A stretch of 64,000 nucleotides of DNA from Cristatella mucedo (taxonomy: Eukaryota; Bryozoa; Phylactolaemata; Cristatellidae). The stretch is from positions 14,019,001-14,083,000 of the forward strand of contig WPIO01000001.1 of the NCBI GenBank assembly GCA_009760855.2, given 5' to 3'. Positions within the stretch are counted from its first letter, which is position 1, and every line of letters starts with the position of its first letter. Shown here piece by piece: positions 40,691 to 51,812 of the stretch. A model generated the notes under the pieces. The model saw only the letters and a list, made by a program, of their open reading frames with translations. It had not been told where the DNA came from and did no database searches. Made by a program: the position numbers and the translations under genes.

Positions 40691-41094
40691 CTGTGAAGTA
40701 AATCAGCTGGTCCAGTAGCCTGGTTCATAAAGCAGCTGGAGAGTCATAATGGCAGCTGTGGAACCATGATTTTCATTTAGAGGTGCAAGTGATGAATTAG
40801 TGTAGCTCACAATCATAATATTCATTTGACACACTCTTGGCAGTTGCTCGCCGACTAGAAGTAGGACATGATATCGTAGTTGGTAGGTTGAGGATTGTAG
40901 GTAAAGGTATGGCCCGTGTTGGTGCCCTCTCTAAGGGGCTGGCAATCGCCCTCTGCCCACCCTCTGGTTCCGCCACTACTTAGTGGCTGACATTCTGCGT
41001 GTATCAGGTAATGAAGAACTTCCTGCTGCAGAGCTCAAACCAGCGACTTGTCTTATGAAGTGTGCCACCTAGTAGCTCGGCCAATACCCAATAT

Positions 41095-41131
41095 GTGCGT
41101 GTGTGCATGCATGGGCATGTGTGCGAGCATG

Positions 41132-41183
<52 letters not shown>

Positions 41184-41205
41184 TGTGTGTGTGTGTGCAT
41201 CCAGT
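41095..41205. repeat. (GT)n microsatellite
   Basis: Imperfect GTGTGCATGCATG start followed by about 60 bp of GT and a GCGCGTGT interruption. Confidence 0.95.
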
Positions 41206-42185
41206 CGTGTGCATGCATACTCATGTACTCACACGTGTTCTAGTATAGCTATTGATTGTCTGTATTAATCTGCTATAGGTACTGCCACTCAACCCTAACA
41301 AGCAATAATAGTACATCAAAAGATGCTCAACCAAATTCCCCCCCCCCCCGAGGAATAAGCAACCGAGCAAATTGAGTGGCTGCTAAATAGGAATGCTGGT
41401 GCAGGCAGCTGTGATGCTTGGCAGCTGTGCAAACTCTTAGCCACGTGCTTGCTTGCAAGCACGATATCCTTCAGGCTGACCTGCTTCTAAGGAATCTGGA
41501 CACATATATCGTATGTAACTAGTTAGGTTAGCTGCTTTGTCGGTAGTGTAACTTTTAGTTTGCCATTTTTCTATCTCATTGGAGGCTTCCTGGTCCATGG
41601 CTGCATTGTTCCAGCACTTGCTGCAGAGACTTCCAACGGTGCTGACCGAGGGTCATTTTAGTCATTTGCCGGTCTAACGATATTAATATGGAGCAACCGG
41701 TAGGTTAGCACGGTTGACCGGTGGTTAGCCTTGTCATGGAGCTCTCACTCTAACTCGCCGAGAACTTGGTCTTTTGTGTGCCCTTTACCAAATCAACTTT
41801 GCGGCTTTTTTGTTCTTGCTGAAAAGCATAATGAATGGGAGGCTATTAAAGTTGTGGCACTCTCTACATCAAGGGTTTCTGGTTAGACAGTCACTGTCAG
41901 GCTCTACCAAGCTCGTTCGATGGGCATAGATGAATAAGGCTGTCAAGATGTGGGAACCCTGATGTGGGAACCCATGCGAAGCCTGCTCTGAAATGTAGAT
42001 TTCTGCCCTGCACAAGCTTATGTGGCGGACTGCACTTCTGTCATAAAGGACCTACATCATATTTCCAAAGTATGTCGAGGTCGAGTCGCTGTGTATTAGA
42101 CCCTAAAAACTGTATCCATCTATTTCGATTTATGTGTGTTTATACCTGCATATAGTTAGAGGCGTATACCTAATACCTACTACAT
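41206..42185. other. Gene-free stretch
   Basis: No gene recognised. There is a C10 run at about 41340-41349 and a small duplication (TGTGGGAACCC, twice) near 41950-41972. Confidence 0.35.
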
Positions 42186-42191
42186 ATATGC

Positions 42192-42267
<76 letters not shown>
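42186..42267. repeat. (GT)n microsatellite
   Basis: About 75 bp of uninterrupted GT repeat. Confidence 0.97.
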
Positions 42268-42269
<2 letters not shown>

Positions 42270-42270
<1 letters not shown>

Positions 42271-42510
42271 GGAGGTTTGGTAGGTTTAGGTATTAGCTTG
42301 TATCTCTGACAAGCGGTTTGGCATGTATACAGCTTATCGCTTAGATTTATGGCTGCACAGATAAGCTGTGAAGACAAGTTAATGGTCTAAGGTTTATGGC
42401 TAGGCAGCGCCTTGACAGATTTAGGGTTTATGGCTTTGCAGATAAGCGGTTAGTCAGGTTTATAGTTTTGGGTTAAAGCAGTGCGATTGGCAGCTTTGCA
42501 GATAGGCGAT
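42270..42510 (+). repeat. Degenerate short tandem array
   Basis: Loose repeats of GGTTTATGGCT, GCAGATAAGC and AGGTTTAG-type words occur about every 60-70 bp (near 42345, 42410, 42430 and 42495). It looks like a decayed minisatellite next to the GT tract. Confidence 0.4.
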
Positions 42511-43109
42511 GACGGCTTGCACATGGACGGCGGTTTTACTTTTGCCAGGGGGAGGGAACAACGTGCAGTATACACACTTTCAAGAGCATTAGCACGAGTT
42601 AGGTCTTGTTGTCCTAAGGACTCCCCAAGTACATTCGATGCCAAAAGGTCAACACCAGTCGCTGCATATTATTATGATTAATATTGCCAATTATTACCAG
42701 CAGTTTCTTGGCCCCATCTTTTCGATAGCTCTCATCTCATATCAAGACCATCGTTCGGTGTATTCTCCAATAGGAATAATCTAAATGGAACCATCGAGTG
42801 CCCATCTTCAATCCTTGATTTTTCCTTCATTCCTTGATCCCATTTCCGGATCTTTGCAGATAGCTTCAACATGTAAGCTGAGGCAAAGAAGAAAATTGCC
42901 CCGAGCAGAGCAATGGCCTCCTTTAAAAGTGCACGTGCTTTCAGCCTCTCAAGCCGGTCCTAGGTAGGGATGCTCAATCTGGCCATGCCCACGAGGCCTC
43001 CCGAGCGATCAGCTTCTGCTGGGCGGGGCAGCCGTGCAAGCACAGACCGATGAGCAGCTTAGGCTGCCGATGGGCCTCTCCTGCATGTGCTGGGAGAGGC
43101 AGGTGGAAT

Positions 43110-43263
43110 ATGCTCAGGTCGGCAAATAAGTATTCTTATACGCAGAGTAGTACCATATGCAGAGCGAGACTACGGATATTTCGGAAAAAATCTGTGATGC
43201 AGACGTGCTACTCTTACAAGCAGAGTATTCCTATATCCGATATCCTTGTACACAGAGTCGACT
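43110..43263. mobile_element. Inverted-repeat element, MITE-like, copy 2
   Basis: Shares TCGGCAAATA, ATTCTTATA, ACCATATGC, AGTATTCCTAT, CCGATAT and the CAGAGTCGACT terminus with the 19.35-kb element, in the same order. The left AGTCGACTC terminus is missing, so it appears truncated or diverged. Confidence 0.5.
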
Positions 43264-43855
43264 GACTACCTGTATATGCTGCACCTTGTCTTGGCATACC
43301 CTCTCTCAGAGGAAAGGCTCATCAGAATGTCTCCAAGTGGGCTTTCCTCTAGCCAATAAGGTAGGCTTTCTCTCAGTCTCTGCACTTGGAACTTGACTTT
43401 TCACTGCCTCCCTTACCCTAGATCCTGGGTATTGGCTAGGGCCAAATTACTGAGTAAACCTTATATGAAGCTACAGCACTTGCTTCTTTTTTATCCACTT
43501 GCCTTTTTCGAGATTGGAGACCGGTCGATATTTCTCTTCCTGGCAGTCTGCCTGACAGCAACCTCCCGCGAAACCCAAGACGGATCTTGTTTATCATGCT
43601 ATTAAAAAATAGCACTAGACGAAAATGTTAGTCATCTGCCAACAGCATCTTTGCCATCTTTTGAAAAACTTGCATCGGCCGCGATGGCACGACCGGCAGA
43701 CTGCTGCTGCCCCCCCCCCGTGTTAGCTTTATCTGCGATATGGCACGTCGTCTGTCAGTTACTGACAGTGACAATAAGGGTTGTAAGTTGGCGTCCACGT
43801 TTTTGGAGAGGATTTTCCTTTGTCAAATTACTGCTGTGCCTTCGAAATTAGACGG

Positions 43856-43893
<38 letters not shown>

Positions 43894-43902
43894 TCTCTCT
43901 TT
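43856..43902. repeat. (CT)n microsatellite
   Basis: About 46 bp of CT repeat. Confidence 0.95.
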
Positions 43903-45239
43903 TACCTCTATCTTGCTTGTCTCTTTCCCTCACTGCCTCAAACGAGCTCCAACGAGAAACATGTGACATACAGCGACATCCAGTCACTTGCAGAGGGCTA
44001 AGGTTGTCCAGTCATGAGCTGCAGACCAAGCTTAAAAGCAAAGTTTCTGCTGGGAGCCATGGCTATCCCCAACGACTGCTGCCAGTCTGATTGCACAAAG
44101 GCGAGACGGCAAAGAAGCTGTACAAAATAGAAAATAGTAAAAGCAAGTCGCTGTGCCTTGGAAGAACTGCCGACCAGCTGCCACCAACTCGTGACCGGAG
44201 ACCTTTCGGCCGGCCACGAGAAACTCTCCTTCCCACTTAGGACCATTAAATCCAGCTGGATTACACAATACAAGGGCTATGCCTTAACAAAGACTGCATT
44301 TACACCGTACATGTTTAGTTGGCCTCCAGCTGGGGTATTTGTCACTGATCCCGCTTGGGCTAGGGAGACCTTGATCTATTTGGAACACCAAACCGAAAAT
44401 GTGAGTGTGCATGATCAGGTTGGATCAGGCAGCAGTTGGAGTGTCAGTCTTGCAGTGAGCAAAAATTAAAGCATCCTCCATACACTCCTTACATAGTACG
44501 GACAAGGAAGACCCGTGTTATAAGAACCTGCCTTTGAAAAACTTGTAGTAGGTAATATTTCGTCAACATTCGGAGCGACATAAAGAAGCAACATGAAAGC
44601 GAAGTAGGTATTTGTGAGCCACTCTCTCGCAAGAAGGAAACTGCCAAAGCACTAGCGACCTCCTCAGCTAGAGAGAGGCTTTAGTGACCAGTGGATACAT
44701 GTGGAGGTATTGCCATTGAAAGCCAAATTCGGGCACAGCTAGTCTTGAACGAGGCTATTGTATGATGGATTGGGTCTTGCTAGTTTGACGACCTCTCACG
44801 TGAGGGACAGAGAGAGCCTAGATGTTAAATGTAGCCCAAAGTGGAACCCCATTATTTCAAGCTCGGGTCCGAGTTTGGAGCTCTAGGTTAGGGCCTTTTT
44901 GAAAACAGATATCTCGCCAAGACTGTGCAAGACCAGAAATCATTTCGAAAAACGAGGTTTCGAATAACGTTAGACCCTATGAGTCATGAAGATTGTGTGA
45001 TGCCACTAAACGGATTTCGCAGGTTTTGAGCACTTCCACTTGCTTTCAGCTGAACTATGTCGAATGCCCATTGGCTACTTGCCCATAGGACCCTGGCCCC
45101 CCTCAGGTGTGCCCAAGAAAGTGTTTTGAGCATTGCAACCATCCCCATGTAGTGCCCGTTTCCACCGGTCCACAATGCCCGGCCCCCATGCACGAAGACC
45201 TTGCTGGGCTCTGTCAGCCTACTTGCTCAGCTCTCACCC
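43903..45239. other. Gene-free stretch
   Basis: No gene recognised. Open frames of about 100 codons at 44158-44469 (+) and 43998-44273 (-) overlap and lack known motifs. Confidence 0.33.
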
Positions 45240-45240
45240 A

Positions 45241-45425
45241 TAATAATAATAATAATACATTTACTATAGCTCCGACAGAGAACTCGCCCTCTTTCTAGGC
45301 ACTTTACGCTTGCTGCAAAGGAAGCATGATCGAATGGTTAGTGGTAGCATGCCCAATGAACAACAATCATAACATGGTTGGAGCTGACATGCACAGGATC
45401 AGCATGCAAATATAGCAAGTGGCAA
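45241..45425 (-). mobile_element. LINE 3' end
   Basis: On the minus strand: GCATGCTGATCCTGTGCATG, ACCATTCGATCATGCTTCCT, GTGCCTAGAAAGAGGGCGAG and an ATTATTATTATTATT tail. It is near-identical in layout to 10014-10200. Confidence 0.72.
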
Positions 45426-45632
45426 CACACACAACAGCATGCAGCTGAAACGCCTACAGTACCAGAAATGCGAGTGGCTCTATGTTCACAGAAAGTGGCC
45501 GAAAAAGACAAGAGAAACCGAGATCTAGCTGCACTCGGGAGCTCGGAGATATGCTGCCAGTGAAACTGCTGCAGCTGAGGAGGAATGGGCACAATAAGCA
45601 CTAGACCTGCAGATCGTCAAACATTCCGTGAT

Positions 45633-45765
45633 TATATATAAACATAATTCATTTGCATAGCACCCTAAGATAGCTTAATCTCTATCCAGACGCTTTGCAT
45701 GTGCCTAGGGGCTCGAGCCGACCTTGGTCATTAGTGGCATGCATGCTACCCTTCGACCATTATCT
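45633..45765 (-). repeat. SINE (type B)
   Basis: On the minus strand: GGTCGGCTCGAGCCCCTAGG B-box region, GCGTCTGGATAGAGATTAAG, GGGTGCTATGCAAATGAATT tail. Confidence 0.7.
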
Positions 45766-47137
45766 AGCATACAATCTTCGAGGCTGAGCTCTATAGCCAT
45801 ATGCACTCCTTATTTTGCCTCATTGCAATTCTCTAATTCATTGAAAATTTCCGGAGAGCTTCTCAGAAACCTGTGGCAATTGCCATGCTAGCATGGCGAG
45901 CTACTCGTTACCCGAAAATGGCTCATCAAACGAGCAGATATGTTCTTCGTAGATGGGTGTCTAGCGAACAGCACAGGATGGGGCAAGCCCCCTCCCCGTG
46001 TGCCTAAAATCGTAGGCAAAGTCAAAGAAGCCACAGACATACTTGGAGAATCCAAGCACCAACTGTCTAGACTTTGGAAGATCAGTTGTTCGCCAACCTC
46101 CTTTGCCAACTTTCTTCAGCTCACAAAATCCTTCCCATCTTGGCAAGAGAAGAAGTTGCCAGATTTATTCAAGCCTGCCTATAAGAGCCATAAAGAAAAA
46201 CCTAATAAACCTGTCTCGCATCAAAAGGTGGCTCTTGCATCAAACATATAATATATTATATTATAATACAAGGAAATTATTACATACATACATACATTAC
46301 ATATTATACAAGGAAATCAATTCCTGCCCGGTCTCTATTGTGCTGGAGCTTAATAGCCAGAAGAGCCTATACATGGGTTTTGCTAGACCAGATGTGAATG
46401 TTAATCTGAATGTTGCATCTTCAGCAATGCCCTTGTACGTTTGTTCCGAACAAACCCCAGCCATGCAGCGATATATGTGAGCGATATTCTTTTCGGATCA
46501 ACGTTTTTAGAATGCTACAGCAGAGCATTTGTGAATGAGCTCCATTAAAGTCCCCCAGCCAGAGACTGCCTAATAGGGCCTCAAGTTAGGCTTTCAGGTG
46601 GATTTCCCCCTGATCCATCCAGTGGCAGTCTTTAATTGCTTCATGGGCTTAGCATGTCTGAGTCCAGAGCTTACTTACTTCGCCACGGAAAGTAGGAAAG
46701 CCAAAAGTTTATTTGAGAGTGCATTAAGATTTATCGGTGTTTCAAGATTCGGTAGTCTACCACATTAGTATAGAGAAATCGATATGAACGACCTGTAACG
46801 GCAAGATTTTTCAAAATCTCACTAGAAAAACAAGTTTACAGAGGATTCTTGTATTTAGATGCATGAGACCCTTTGTAACTAGAACGTAGGAAGCCTTGAT
46901 CAACTAGGCTTGCCAGAGTCAGCCGAGCCTCGAATGCACTAGAATTACAACTGCTCATCAGCAGCTTATTTCAGTTGGAGGTACCTCCAGTGTAGCCAGC
47001 TGGTTTGCTCGAGGTGGTCGTGGTGCTGCTGCTGCTGACCCACTGCCTCAGCGATGACAAGCTGCTATGACCTCGGTAGTTGAGCATCAAATCAGTTTAG
47101 TATCAAACTGCTGCTACAGCTTCGGCACTCTTGACAT
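45766..47137. other. Gene-free stretch
   Basis: No gene recognised. AT-rich TATTATAT and ACATACATACAT runs lie at 46245-46310. A 145-codon plus frame at 46043-46480 crosses that simple sequence and has no domain. Confidence 0.33.
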
Positions 47138-49700
47138 AATAATACGACATTTGTCTAGCAACAAAGGGAACGAAATCTCTTTCCAGGCACTTTACTTATA
47201 CTGCAAAGGAAATATGTAAATTAGATCCCATGCATAGTGACAGCATGCATAAGCACACAAAGGAAAATTCGTATGGACAAAGCAAATGCTGTTAGGGACA
47301 TGTGTGTTTCTAGATTCTTGTTTTTAATATGGTCAAGTCAGGGTGTCGTGACGCCAGTCGGGAGTTCCAGGCTTGCCAGCATACAAGGGCACGATCTCCA
47401 AAGGATTTGAGGTTAGTTAGAGGCATAACTAAAAGGCTTGCGTCAGATGACAGGGGGGTGCAATGCAAAGAAACCTGATCGGGAGGTATTTCGGATAGGT
47501 AGACTGGAGCAAGAGAGTGAAGGGACCTAACAGTGAGTGATAGAACCTTAAAGTGGATAGGCTGCCTGATGGGGAGACAATGCAGGTAGGTGAGCAAGGG
47601 CATAGTGTGGCAATTGCGACTTTTATGACAGACACAGCTAGCAGAAGAGTTTTGCACTAGCTATAAGGGTCTTATTCCGTAGGCAGGAAAACTAACAAGT
47701 AGTGAGTTACGTGTCCAGACAAGATGCCATAAATGCAAAGAATATCTTGGCTGTGATATCTCTACCTAAGCAGACCCATTTTTTGGATAATATGCAGCTG
47801 AAAGTAGGCAGATTTGACAATAGAGCTGGTGTGATCATACAGTGAAAGTTCAATTTGGAAAAGAAGAACCAGATTGCATTCAGATGCAACAGGCGATGTG
47901 ATGGCCAAATTCATTTTGAGGCTCGCGTGTTCCAAATTCTTAGTTACACGAAGTTTGCTCTTAAACAGAAAGTTGGTTTTATAGTCATTCAATCTTAGAA
48001 AGTCTTCTGCCATCCAAGTGTCAGCAATACAAGTTGATATGGATTTTTGAGAGTATGACTTGCTGTAAGGCAGGCAGAATCAAATCGATCTTATCTAGCT
48101 AGGTACAGCTTTGCATCATCTCTATTAAAATGTATGCCTAGATTATCATTGGCGTTTAAACCTTCAAGAGCGAGAGCAATACATTTTGAGAAGTGGACCA
48201 AGCATAGGTCCTTGGCATACACCGTACTCACTTTAAATGCCCCCCACCAGACGATGGTTGCCCTTTGACACCAATGTTCCACAATCTCCTATTGAGACAG
48301 TATAAAGTCCAGTGCAGTGCAGTGTCAATTATATCCACGCGAGATAATAGGCACTGGCCAACAAGTACTTTGTGATCACTAGTATTAAACGCTGCCGAGA
48401 GATCCATCAGAACCAGAGAGAGACTCTACTCAAGTCAGCATTCCTTAGCAGATCGTCATACACTCTCGGCAGTTTTGATTCAATAAAGCGATATGCTCTA
48501 AAAACCTGACAGAAACTTACTTATTTGGTTTGAAGTTTTGATGTACGTATTAATCTGTCTGACCTACACTATTTATTTTTTATTCATACATGGCAATAGC
48601 AAATCTTTATACTTTTAGAAGTAGAATAGTGGGAATGAGTTCTTGAGGGCTATTAGTCTTCTCAGACTGGGAGGCTACCTTTGAGATGATGTCACTAGTG
48701 GCAGGCTGGAAGGTGAACATTGAGGTAACACAAGGAGCGGAGAGTGAGGAGTCCAGCTACGGGATGCTACGTTGTAATCGGCTCTCTGATTTTGCTGAAA
48801 AGGTGCTAGAAAAACGATCTTTACAATGATCGCTAGGTGAGGTGGTGACCTGGGAGTGGTTAAGAAGATGGTTGTGATTCGTCAGCAGCATTTTTAGATC
48901 TGAGATTCCATTATGTTTTTGTTTAAGCTAGAGTTTGCCTTAACTAGGATAGATCGGTATGACTTGCGATAGTCCTCATTTACCAGTCGATAGCCAGTCT
49001 GTGATCTTTTTTAGGCTTTGTCAAGCATGTGCAGAGTAGTCATGGCTAGTTATTAGTCTGTAGAAGACTATACGGTGAGCCATGATGGCACACTGGGTAA
49101 GGCGGTTGCTTTCACGACCTCGGTCTCGAGGTCGTGAGTTCGATTCCTGCCGTGGGCGATTCTGTATCGCCAATGCAAGCGGTGGTGATAGCTGTAAAGG
49201 CTCTTCTGTCGCTATGCAAAAAGAGGCTGTTTAATCAGCTAGGATTTATTATTATATGCCATCTGGGCATGAGGGTGTTCTGTGTGCCTAGTCAGAGGAG
49301 CAAACGCATCCTGAACATCGGCTAATATCGTTTCGGAGCATTCCACCACTGAGTTCAGGTCGGACGGACGATAGAGCACAAGGGGCAAAGAAGATTTTTG
49401 TGTACAGCATAAATACCAAGGGCCTTTAAGTTTTGTAATTAAAGATGATTTTGTATACCAAGTGAGGCACACACTGCAAACTGAATGAGGTCACATGTGG
49501 TTAGATATGCAGCATTTGGTAATGATAAAAGTTGACAATTGCATAAGAATATTCGATCGAGTATTTGACCTTCGTTGTAAGCAAAGTCTTTAGCCACAAG
49601 AGAAAATGAATCAGCATAGGCTCAAAATTCACCCCATGAAGGGCTAGTTGGGTTATCGAAATAAATGTTAAAATCACTCTGTACAAGGAAGGTACGACTT
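47138..49700 (-). mobile_element. LINE (L2/CR1-like), endonuclease to 3' tail, inactive
   Basis: This is the longest element in the window. Read on the minus strand and across frameshifts, it has the C-terminal part of an APE-type endonuclease near 49.5-49.69 kb (SDFNIYFDNPTSPSWGEF, then YNEGQILDRIF). RT pieces follow: DLSAAFNTSDHKVLVGQ near 48.37 kb, NLGIHFNRDDAKLYLA at the active site near 48.11 kb (YADD to NRDD), ISTCIADTWMAEDFLRLNDY, LASLKM-type and SLYDHTSSIVKSAYFQL. Near the 3' end are LTYLHCLPIRQPIHFKV, SLHSLAPVYLSEI and LKSFGDRALV, with the tail at 47138-47215. Many stops are present. A type A SINE interrupts it at 49.08-49.26 kb. Confidence 0.88.
49075..49256 (+). repeat. SINE (type A) nested in a LINE
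   Basis: GGTGAGCCATGATGGCACAC head, GTGAGTTCGATTCCTGCCGT B-box, GCGGTGGTGATAGCTGTAAA body, CTGTCGCTATGCAAAAAGAG and an ATTTATTATTATA tail. It sits within the LINE at 47.1-49.7 kb in the opposite orientation, so it inserted later. Confidence 0.86.
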
Positions 49701-50104
49701 CTGGAACACGGAACCAAAATGAGATTTGAAAATCTTAAAATAAAGCAAAACTTGGCACCTGAGTGGATAACAGATTACTGCTACCATTGGCAGCTTGCTG
49801 TTTGAGGGACTCTGAGCCAGAGATTCAAAAGACTACTTTAAGGAACTACAAATAGATTGCTGTGTGGGTCCTCGGGTGTACACTTACCCCTCATTCTTGC
49901 TGCATTGAATAAGAACCAGTTGGCCGTGCATTTTGATGTGCAGGTCTGCCCTCGGCCACATGCACGTAACGGCACACAATCCAAAGTGATGTATCGTATT
50001 CACCTACTGCTCTATTCAAGCCCTTTTTAATATATGAAGGCTACATTATGCCCGTGAAAAATCACTGCTTCGTGGCAATACGTATTTAAAGTGACCGAAC
50101 TACT

Positions 50105-50480
50105 TTCAAGCAAGGACTCAAACCCACGACCTGGGTTATGAAGTACTAAGATCTTACCTCCAGTCTCTTCCTGTTGTTGAATTTGTCACAAGTGAGGCGT
50201 TCGCTGAGCTCCGACAGCACGAAGCTCGTGGACTTCTTCAGTCTTTATCTGTTGTAGGGTTCTCTTTATGTGACATGGCAGAAAACACAGAATTCCTATG
50301 GAAATTTGTAGTCTTTTGAAGCTTTTCGGACACGTTTAAGTTAATAGCCATTTGAAGCTATCCAGCCTAGTATTGCCTCTAGCTCCGAATCTTGAAGAGA
50401 CTATGCAGTTAGATGTGGGTAGATTTCTGTTTGAACTTTCAGTGCGACTTCGGCTTACATTGACAGGACTTGCGTATGTA
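50105..50480. repeat. Dispersed repeat D, copy 2
   Basis: Shares with 25.1-25.6 kb, in order: GGACTCAAACCCACGACCTG, CAGTCTCTTCCTGTTGTTGA, AAGTGAGGCGTTCGCTGAGC, GGAAATTTGTAGTCTTTTGA, TTAATAGCCATTTGAAGCT and TGCAGTTAGATGTGGGTAGA. The class is unknown; a tRNA-like B-box is at one end. Confidence 0.6.
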
Positions 50481-50506
50481 CACCACAAATGACATAAGCC
50501 GATTCT

Positions 50507-50795
50507 CTAACAATAATAATTAAAATATTAATAATATATTGGTATAGCATTGCTAAAGTGCTAGAATCTCCTTCTATCATTCTCATAGTCTGAAAAGAAA
50601 GCGTGTGAGCTTATTAGTGGCAATACAAGGAGTCATGCTGAATTACATAAAAAAATTCCTATTACTTAAGTAAAAGCTTTTAGAAAAAGGTGAGTTTTAC
50701 CTTTTTTTAAATTGTTGAGTCAGGGGATGTCCCTATATTAATGGGCTTGAGTTCCGGGTTATAAATTCATCAGAATTGGAATCGCCAGCAAAAGC
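50507..50795 (-). mobile_element. LINE 3' fragment
   Basis: On the minus strand: a diverged C-terminal RT end (ACATCCCCTGACTCAACAAT), a 3' UTR, then GCACTTTAGCAATGCTATAC and an ATTATTAATATTTTAATTAT tail. Confidence 0.6.
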
Positions 50796-51139
50796 TGACA
50801 CTACTTACACTGCGTAACTTTATTTCTGCAGCGCTGAACTTGCCTGCTGGCAAGCTAGGACTTTTACTGTAGCTGCCGTTGAGTTGAGCATGCGACGTCA
50901 TTCTCACAGAATCATTCAGTTTGGTTCAGCCTGTTCAGCTCGGCGAACAGCTCGAGCCACACTAGAGCTTAGAGGTTGAAAATCTGCCATTCCAAGAGCA
51001 CGCAGAACCCAGAATGCCCTAGAGGAAGAAACTGCGCAGCCGCCGGTAGATTATGCCTGGAAGTTCGAGGCCATCATTTGTCACCGGCTTAGAACAAGGG
51101 GTAGCACTAGTCTGCTTCGTGAACTAGAGGTCGGATCCT

Positions 51140-51191
51140 AATGTGGTTTCTGTGGAAACCACATTATGTGGTTTCTGTGGAAACCACATTA
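51140..51191. repeat. Two tandem perfect hairpins
   Basis: The 24-bp palindromic unit ATGTGGTTTC-TGTG-GAAACCACAT occurs at 51141-51164 and again at 51166-51189. Each has a perfect 10-bp stem and a 4-base loop. Confidence 0.92.
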
Positions 51192-51657
51192 TGATTTAGG
51201 CGTGTCAGTCCCCGAGTAGTAGCTAAGCTCTATCGAGCTTTCTTCTATGAGGCAACAAGCTGAAGAACAGAACAACAAGCTGACAAGTCGTCAAGCGATT
51301 GGCTGCGACCAGCACCGAGGGTCGTTCGACCCGAGCCGTGCATTATGTCAATGGAAAGCAGCAAACGTACTCGAGAAAACTAGAGAAATCCGGTGTAAGA
51401 GTGGAAGCAGTGGCTTTCGGCGTTCGTGTCAACAACTGGACCTGGTGAGGTGAGGCTGGCTCCGAAGTTCCAGCAGGCTGCTTTACTACAGCTGGCTTTG
51501 CAGATTCCTCTGCTGTTGTACCAAATAAAGGCAATCGGTGGCTCAGGCTTGCACGGTTACAATTAGAAGCCACTGGTGAAAGCAACAAGTGACTGCCTGA
51601 CTGACCGTCACGAAAGCTGCTTAGCTCACGGCGACCGATGTGAGTCTGAACAGCTGA

Positions 51658-51812
51658 CAAATAAAATATAAAAATATAATTCATTTATATAGCGCCCCAG
51701 GAGAACTTAATCTCTATTCAGGCGCTTCACATATGCCTTGGGCTCGAGCCCACGACCTCAGTCAGACCTTGGTCGGGCGAGCACCTTAACCGCTAGACCA
51801 AACCAGCTTGGC
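51658..51812 (-). repeat. SINE (type B), full length
   Basis: On the minus strand: GCTGGTTTGGTCTAGCGGTT head, GAGGTCGTGGGCTCGAGCCC B-box, GGCATATGTGAAGCGCCTGA, ATAGAGATTAAGTTCTCCTG and GGGCGCTATATAAATGAATT tail. It is the best-preserved type B copy, with an almost intact tRNA head. Confidence 0.85.

Noticed and set aside
42405-42440. Telomere-like repeats near TTTAGGGTTT
   Set aside because: There is a single imperfect occurrence within a decayed array, with no run of telomeric units.
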